Below are positions 61,573 to 64,000 of a DNA stretch of 64,000 nt, piece after piece. This DNA comes from CAVVEC01 sp963770485 (GTDB lineage: Bacteria > Acidobacteriota > Terriglobia > Terriglobales > Acidobacteriaceae). The notes below the pieces were generated by a model. It was given only the letters and a program-made list of their open reading frames with translations. It searched no databases and was not told the origin of the DNA. Each line of letters starts with the position of its first letter. The first letter of the stretch is position 1. The stretch spans positions 62,001 to 126,000 of the forward strand of contig CAVYPX010000012.1 of assembly GCA_963770485.1 (NCBI GenBank), given 5' to 3'. Both the position numbers and the translations under genes were made by a program.

Positions 61573-62946
61573 ATGGCGATTGCGACGATTAATCCGGCCA
61601 CTGGTGAGCTCCTGAAAACTTTCGAGCCGTTGTTGGACTCGCAGATTGACGAGAAGCTCCAGCTCGCGTCCGACGCATTTGCGAAATACCGCAGGATGCC
61701 CTTTGCGGAGCGTGCGCGAATGATGGTTCGGGCTGCTGACATTCTCGACAGTGAAAAAGAAACCTTCGCCAGAACCATGACCCTCGAAATGGGCAAGCCA
61801 TTTCGCGCGGCCGTGGACGAGGCCGTCAAATGCGCATGGGCATGCCGATACTATGCCGAGAACGCGGAGCGTTTCCTTGCCGATGAAGCCATCGCAACCG
61901 CCGCTACCCGCAGTTACATCCGCTTCCAGCCGCTGGGGCCGATTCTGGCAGTGATGCCGTGGAATTTTCCTTACTGGCAAGTCATTCGCTTTGCGGCGCC
62001 GGCGCTGATGGCGGGCAATGTCGGACTTCTGAAGCACGCGTCCAATGTTCCGCAGTGCGCGCTCAGCGTAGAAGATGTCTTTCGCCGGGCAGGATTTCCC
62101 GGAGGGACTTTTCAAACCCTGCTGATCGGCTCGCAAAAAGTGGACCGAATTCTTGCCGATCCTCGCGTAGTGGCGGCGACGCTCACCGGCAGCGAACAAG
62201 CGGGGATTGACGTGGGAATCGGGGCCGCAAAGAGAATCAAGAAAGTTGTGCTCGAGCTCGGCGGTAGCGATCCCTTTATTGTGATGCCCAGCGCGAATCT
62301 CGAAGAGGCCGTTGCCACTGCGGTGAAGGCGCGCATCGTGAACAACGGCCAGTCTTGCATAGCGGCCAAGCGCTTTATCGTGGCTGAGCCGATTGCGGAA
62401 GAATTTGAACACAGATTCGTGAGCCGGATGGAGGCACTCAAGATTGGTGATCCCCTCGACGAAAGCACCGATCTTGGACCTCTGGCTACCGCCGATGGTC
62501 TCAAGAGTCTCGATCAGGAAGTACAAAAAACAATTGCACTCGGCGCGCGAGTGTTGACGGGCGGCAAGCCAATCAAGGCCTCCGGTAACTTCTACGCGCC
62601 TACGGTCTTGACCGATATTCCGAAAGACTCGCCCGCGAATCGTGACGAACTATTCGGTCCGGTGGCTTGTGTCTTCCGGGCGAAAAACCTGGACGACGCG
62701 ATTCGTCTGGCCAACGACAGCCGGTTCGGCCTGGGAGCCAGCGCCTGGACCAACGATGAGCGGGAACGCGAGCGTTTCATCAACGATCTTGAAGCCGGCA
62801 TGGTTTTCATCAACCGGATGGTCGCTTCCGATCCCCGGCTTCCTTTCGGCGGTGTAAAACAGTCGGGGCATGGCCGGGAGTTGGGGCCTTACGGGATTCG
62901 CGAATTCGCAAATATCAAGACGGTCTGGATCCAGGACTCGAAATAA
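61573..62946 (+). CDS. NAD(P)-dependent aldehyde dehydrogenase, succinate-semialdehyde type
   Basis: A 457-residue aldehyde dehydrogenase. Key residues are visible: N131 in VMPWNFPYWQ, E228 in VVLELGGSDPF and the catalytic C262 in NNGQSCIAAKR. LTGSEQAG, RDELFGPVACVF and LPFGGVKQSGHGREL are also family blocks. The 457-residue length and this wording resemble Sad/YneI-like succinate semialdehyde dehydrogenases, which give succinate from succinate semialdehyde. It is divergent from the TonB receptor, with operator-like site B between them. The substrate could also be another short semialdehyde. Confidence 0.88.
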   Translation: MAIATINPATGELLKTFEPLLDSQIDEKLQLASDAFAKYRRMPFAERARMMVRAADILDSEKETFARTMTLEMGKPFRAAVDEAVKCAWACRYYAENAERFLADEAIATAATRSYIRFQPLGPILAVMPWNFPYWQVIRFAAPALMAGNVGLLKHASNVPQCALSVEDVFRRAGFPGGTFQTLLIGSQKVDRILADPRVVAATLTGSEQAGIDVGIGAAKRIKKVVLELGGSDPFIVMPSANLEEAVATAVKARIVNNGQSCIAAKRFIVAEPIAEEFEHRFVSRMEALKIGDPLDESTDLGPLATADGLKSLDQEVQKTIALGARVLTGGKPIKASGNFYAPTVLTDIPKDSPANRDELFGPVACVFRAKNLDDAIRLANDSRFGLGASAWTNDERERERFINDLEAGMVFINRMVASDPRLPFGGVKQSGHGRELGPYGIREFANIKTVWIQDSK

Positions 62947-62975
62947 ATTGCCGTGAACCCGAGCTTCTGGTATTT

Positions 62976-62993
62976 TGGTCGGACCACCATACC
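62976..62993. promoter_or_regulatory. Operator copy C upstream of the GntR gene
   Basis: The reverse complement reads GGTATGGTGGTCCGACCA, 16 of 18 bases identical to site B at 61458. The centre TGGTCCGACCA is an 11-base palindrome. Confidence 0.68.
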
Positions 62994-63026
62994 CTGATGC
63001 CACAACCTAGAAATAGGCGGATGTTT

Positions 63027-63044
63027 GGTATAGTAGCTAGACCA
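63027..63044. promoter_or_regulatory. Operator copy D upstream of the GntR gene
   Basis: GGTATAGTAGCTAGACCA, a weaker match to sites B and C (13 of 18 against B), ends 30 bases before the preferred GTG start at 63075. This suggests autoregulation. Confidence 0.6.
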
Positions 63045-63074
63045 CTGGCCTCCCCAGTGCCTAGGGAGAAATCC

Positions 63075-63797
63075 GTGTACAAGGCAGTTCGCACGTCGCG
63101 GCTCTACGAGCAAATCGTTCAGCAGATCGAAGAATCAATTCTCAAGGGCGCGCTCAAACCAGGAGACCAACTTCCCGCTGAGCGTGATCTGGCGCAACGC
63201 TTCGGCGTCAGCCGAACCGCGGTCCGGGAAGCGGTGAAGGCGCTTCGCGAAAAGGGATTGGTTGAGGCTTACTCGGGCCGCGGCACGTTCATTACGGATG
63301 GAACCTCGCAAGCGATCAGGCAATCTTTGGGATTGATGGCCAAGATCGGGCAGCCCGGCGGGTCCACCCATCTGGCTGAGGTGCGCGCAATTCTTGAGCC
63401 CGAAATCGCGGCGTTAGCCGCTACCCGCATTCAGGAACAGCATCTCGTCCTGATGCGAGAAGCGGTTTCGGTGATGGACCAGAAGCGGGACGATCCCGAA
63501 GCTTTCATTGAGGCCGATCTGGATTTTCATCTGTCCTTGGCTGAGGCCGCGGCGAATCCCCTGATCCTCTCGCTGATCGATTCCATTGTGGGGTTGCTTC
63601 GCGAACAGCGAATCCGCATCTTCCAGGTCGAGGGTGGCCCCGACCGGGGACAGTTTCATCACAAGCGCATCCTCGAGGCGATTGAGCAACGCAACGCCGA
63701 AAAGGCGCGTGAGGCGATGCGGGCTCACCTGCAGCAGATTCGCGAGGATTCCCGCGCCAGCGAAGCTCACCCTGCGCTTTCGAAGCCCACTTCGTAG
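63075..63797 (+). CDS. GntR-family regulator, FadR/FCD subfamily
   Basis: A 240-residue regulator. The GTG at 63075 is preferred because GGGAG lies six bases upstream and the operator D stays outside the gene. An ATG at 62997 would put the operators in the coding sequence. The N-terminal winged helix is SRLYEQIVQQIEESILKG with LPAERDLAQRFGVSRTAVRE. The C-terminal FCD ligand domain has LAEVRAILEPEIAALAA, a metal-binding His and Asp pattern (EADLDFHLSLAEAA, HHKRILEAI). Such regulators usually bind sugar acids or other carboxylates. It probably controls the receptor, the dehydrogenase and the next gene. Confidence 0.9.
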   Translation: MYKAVRTSRLYEQIVQQIEESILKGALKPGDQLPAERDLAQRFGVSRTAVREAVKALREKGLVEAYSGRGTFITDGTSQAIRQSLGLMAKIGQPGGSTHLAEVRAILEPEIAALAATRIQEQHLVLMREAVSVMDQKRDDPEAFIEADLDFHLSLAEAAANPLILSLIDSIVGLLREQRIRIFQVEGGPDRGQFHHKRILEAIEQRNAEKAREAMRAHLQQIREDSRASEAHPALSKPTS

Positions 63798-63814
63798 TTT
63801 GGAGGCTGTAGCAG

Positions 63815-64000
63815 ATGGCCAACCTCGGTTTTGTCGGTCTCGGCGTGATGGGCAGCCAGATGGTGAGCCGCTTACTAGACAAGGGTCATATGGTAACTGG
63901 CTACAACCGAACTCGATCGAAGGCGCAGTGGCTGATCGACAAGGGAATGAAGTGGGCGGACTCGCCGTGCGCTGTCGCCGCAGGGGCTGATGTGACCTTC
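63815..64000 (+). CDS. 3-hydroxyisobutyrate dehydrogenase family protein, 3'-truncated by window edge
   Basis: The first 62 codons of an NAD(P)-dependent beta-hydroxyacid dehydrogenase. It starts at ATG 63815, with GGAGG nine bases upstream. The Rossmann motif is LGFVGLGVMGSQMVSRLLDK, followed by YNRTRSKAQWLIDKG with the arginine that often marks NADP preference. It starts 17 bases after the regulator stop, so it is in the same operon. Relatives reduce or oxidise succinate semialdehyde, tartronate semialdehyde or 3-hydroxyisobutyrate. The specific member cannot be told from the fragment. Confidence 0.85.
   Translation, partial: MANLGFVGLGVMGSQMVSRLLDKGHMVTGYNRTRSKAQWLIDKGMKWADSPCAVAAGADVTF

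Overview
The window looks like a chromosomal fragment of a GC-rich soil-type bacterium, most likely an Acidobacteriota of the Terriglobia/Koribacter kind. This is inferred from gene content: an Oar-type TonB receptor with an N-terminal carboxypeptidase-regulatory-like domain, a winged-helix/Ser-Thr-kinase/TolB fusion, a CadC-like winged-helix/TPR regulator, HAF-repeat secreted proteins, a fused MFS-spermidine synthase, and many small palindromic repeats. No rRNA was seen, so the phylum is an inference.

Layout. 1-6 kb: a truncated membrane glycosyltransferase, then the ribosome/tRNA-modification operon rpsP-khpA-rimM-trmD-rplS and a secreted glycoside-hydrolase-like protein. 6-9.4 kb (minus strand): a small orphan gene, an 8-blade PQQ-type propeller and a HAF-repeat secreted protein. 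9.95-20.06 kb: a tightly overlapping nine-gene operon encoding a membrane-bound group 4 [NiFe] hydrogenase of formate-hydrogenlyase shape. Its soluble arm is unusual. It carries an FdhF-like molybdopterin protein whose formate-binding active-site residues appear replaced, plus HydB-like iron-sulfur and HydG-like flavin subunits known from NAD(P)H-linked sulfhydrogenases. 20.6-25.5 kb: a phosphoesterase, two tandem paralogous secreted proteins, a MITE-like element, a dienoyl-CoA-reductase-type SDR and a small membrane protein. 25.5-33.6 kb (minus strand): a SulP transporter, an SRPBCC protein, a fused spermidine synthase and the kinase/propeller fusion.

33.8-35.9 kb: a second HAF gene cut cleanly by a 1090-bp IS630-family element with a TA duplication. 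36-42 kb: tRNA-Pro(GGG), RNase R carrying an in-frame dispersed repeat, a bactofilin, a second MITE-like element and a recent tandem duplication of a secreted-protein gene with its promoter region. 42.5-51.2 kb: a CadC-like regulator, murJ, a Met/His-rich secreted protein and a hemE-hemH-hemG operon. 51.4-56.6 kb: a small orphan protein and a Gld-like ABC transporter operon ending in a DUF4340 protein. 56.6-64 kb: an alpha/beta hydrolase, a TonB-dependent receptor, a succinate-semialdehyde-type aldehyde dehydrogenase, a FadR/GntR regulator and a truncated 3-hydroxyisobutyrate-dehydrogenase-family gene. The last four are tied together by repeated copies of one operator-like motif.

The best candidate for an undescribed system is the 9.95-20.06 kb hydrogenase complex. 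It seems to join H2 chemistry at a membrane proton pump to an NAD(P)-type flavin module and a remodelled FdhF-like subunit. A second theme is small mobile repeats that repeatedly invade gene ends and even coding sequence (rnr, rimM, probably trmD).
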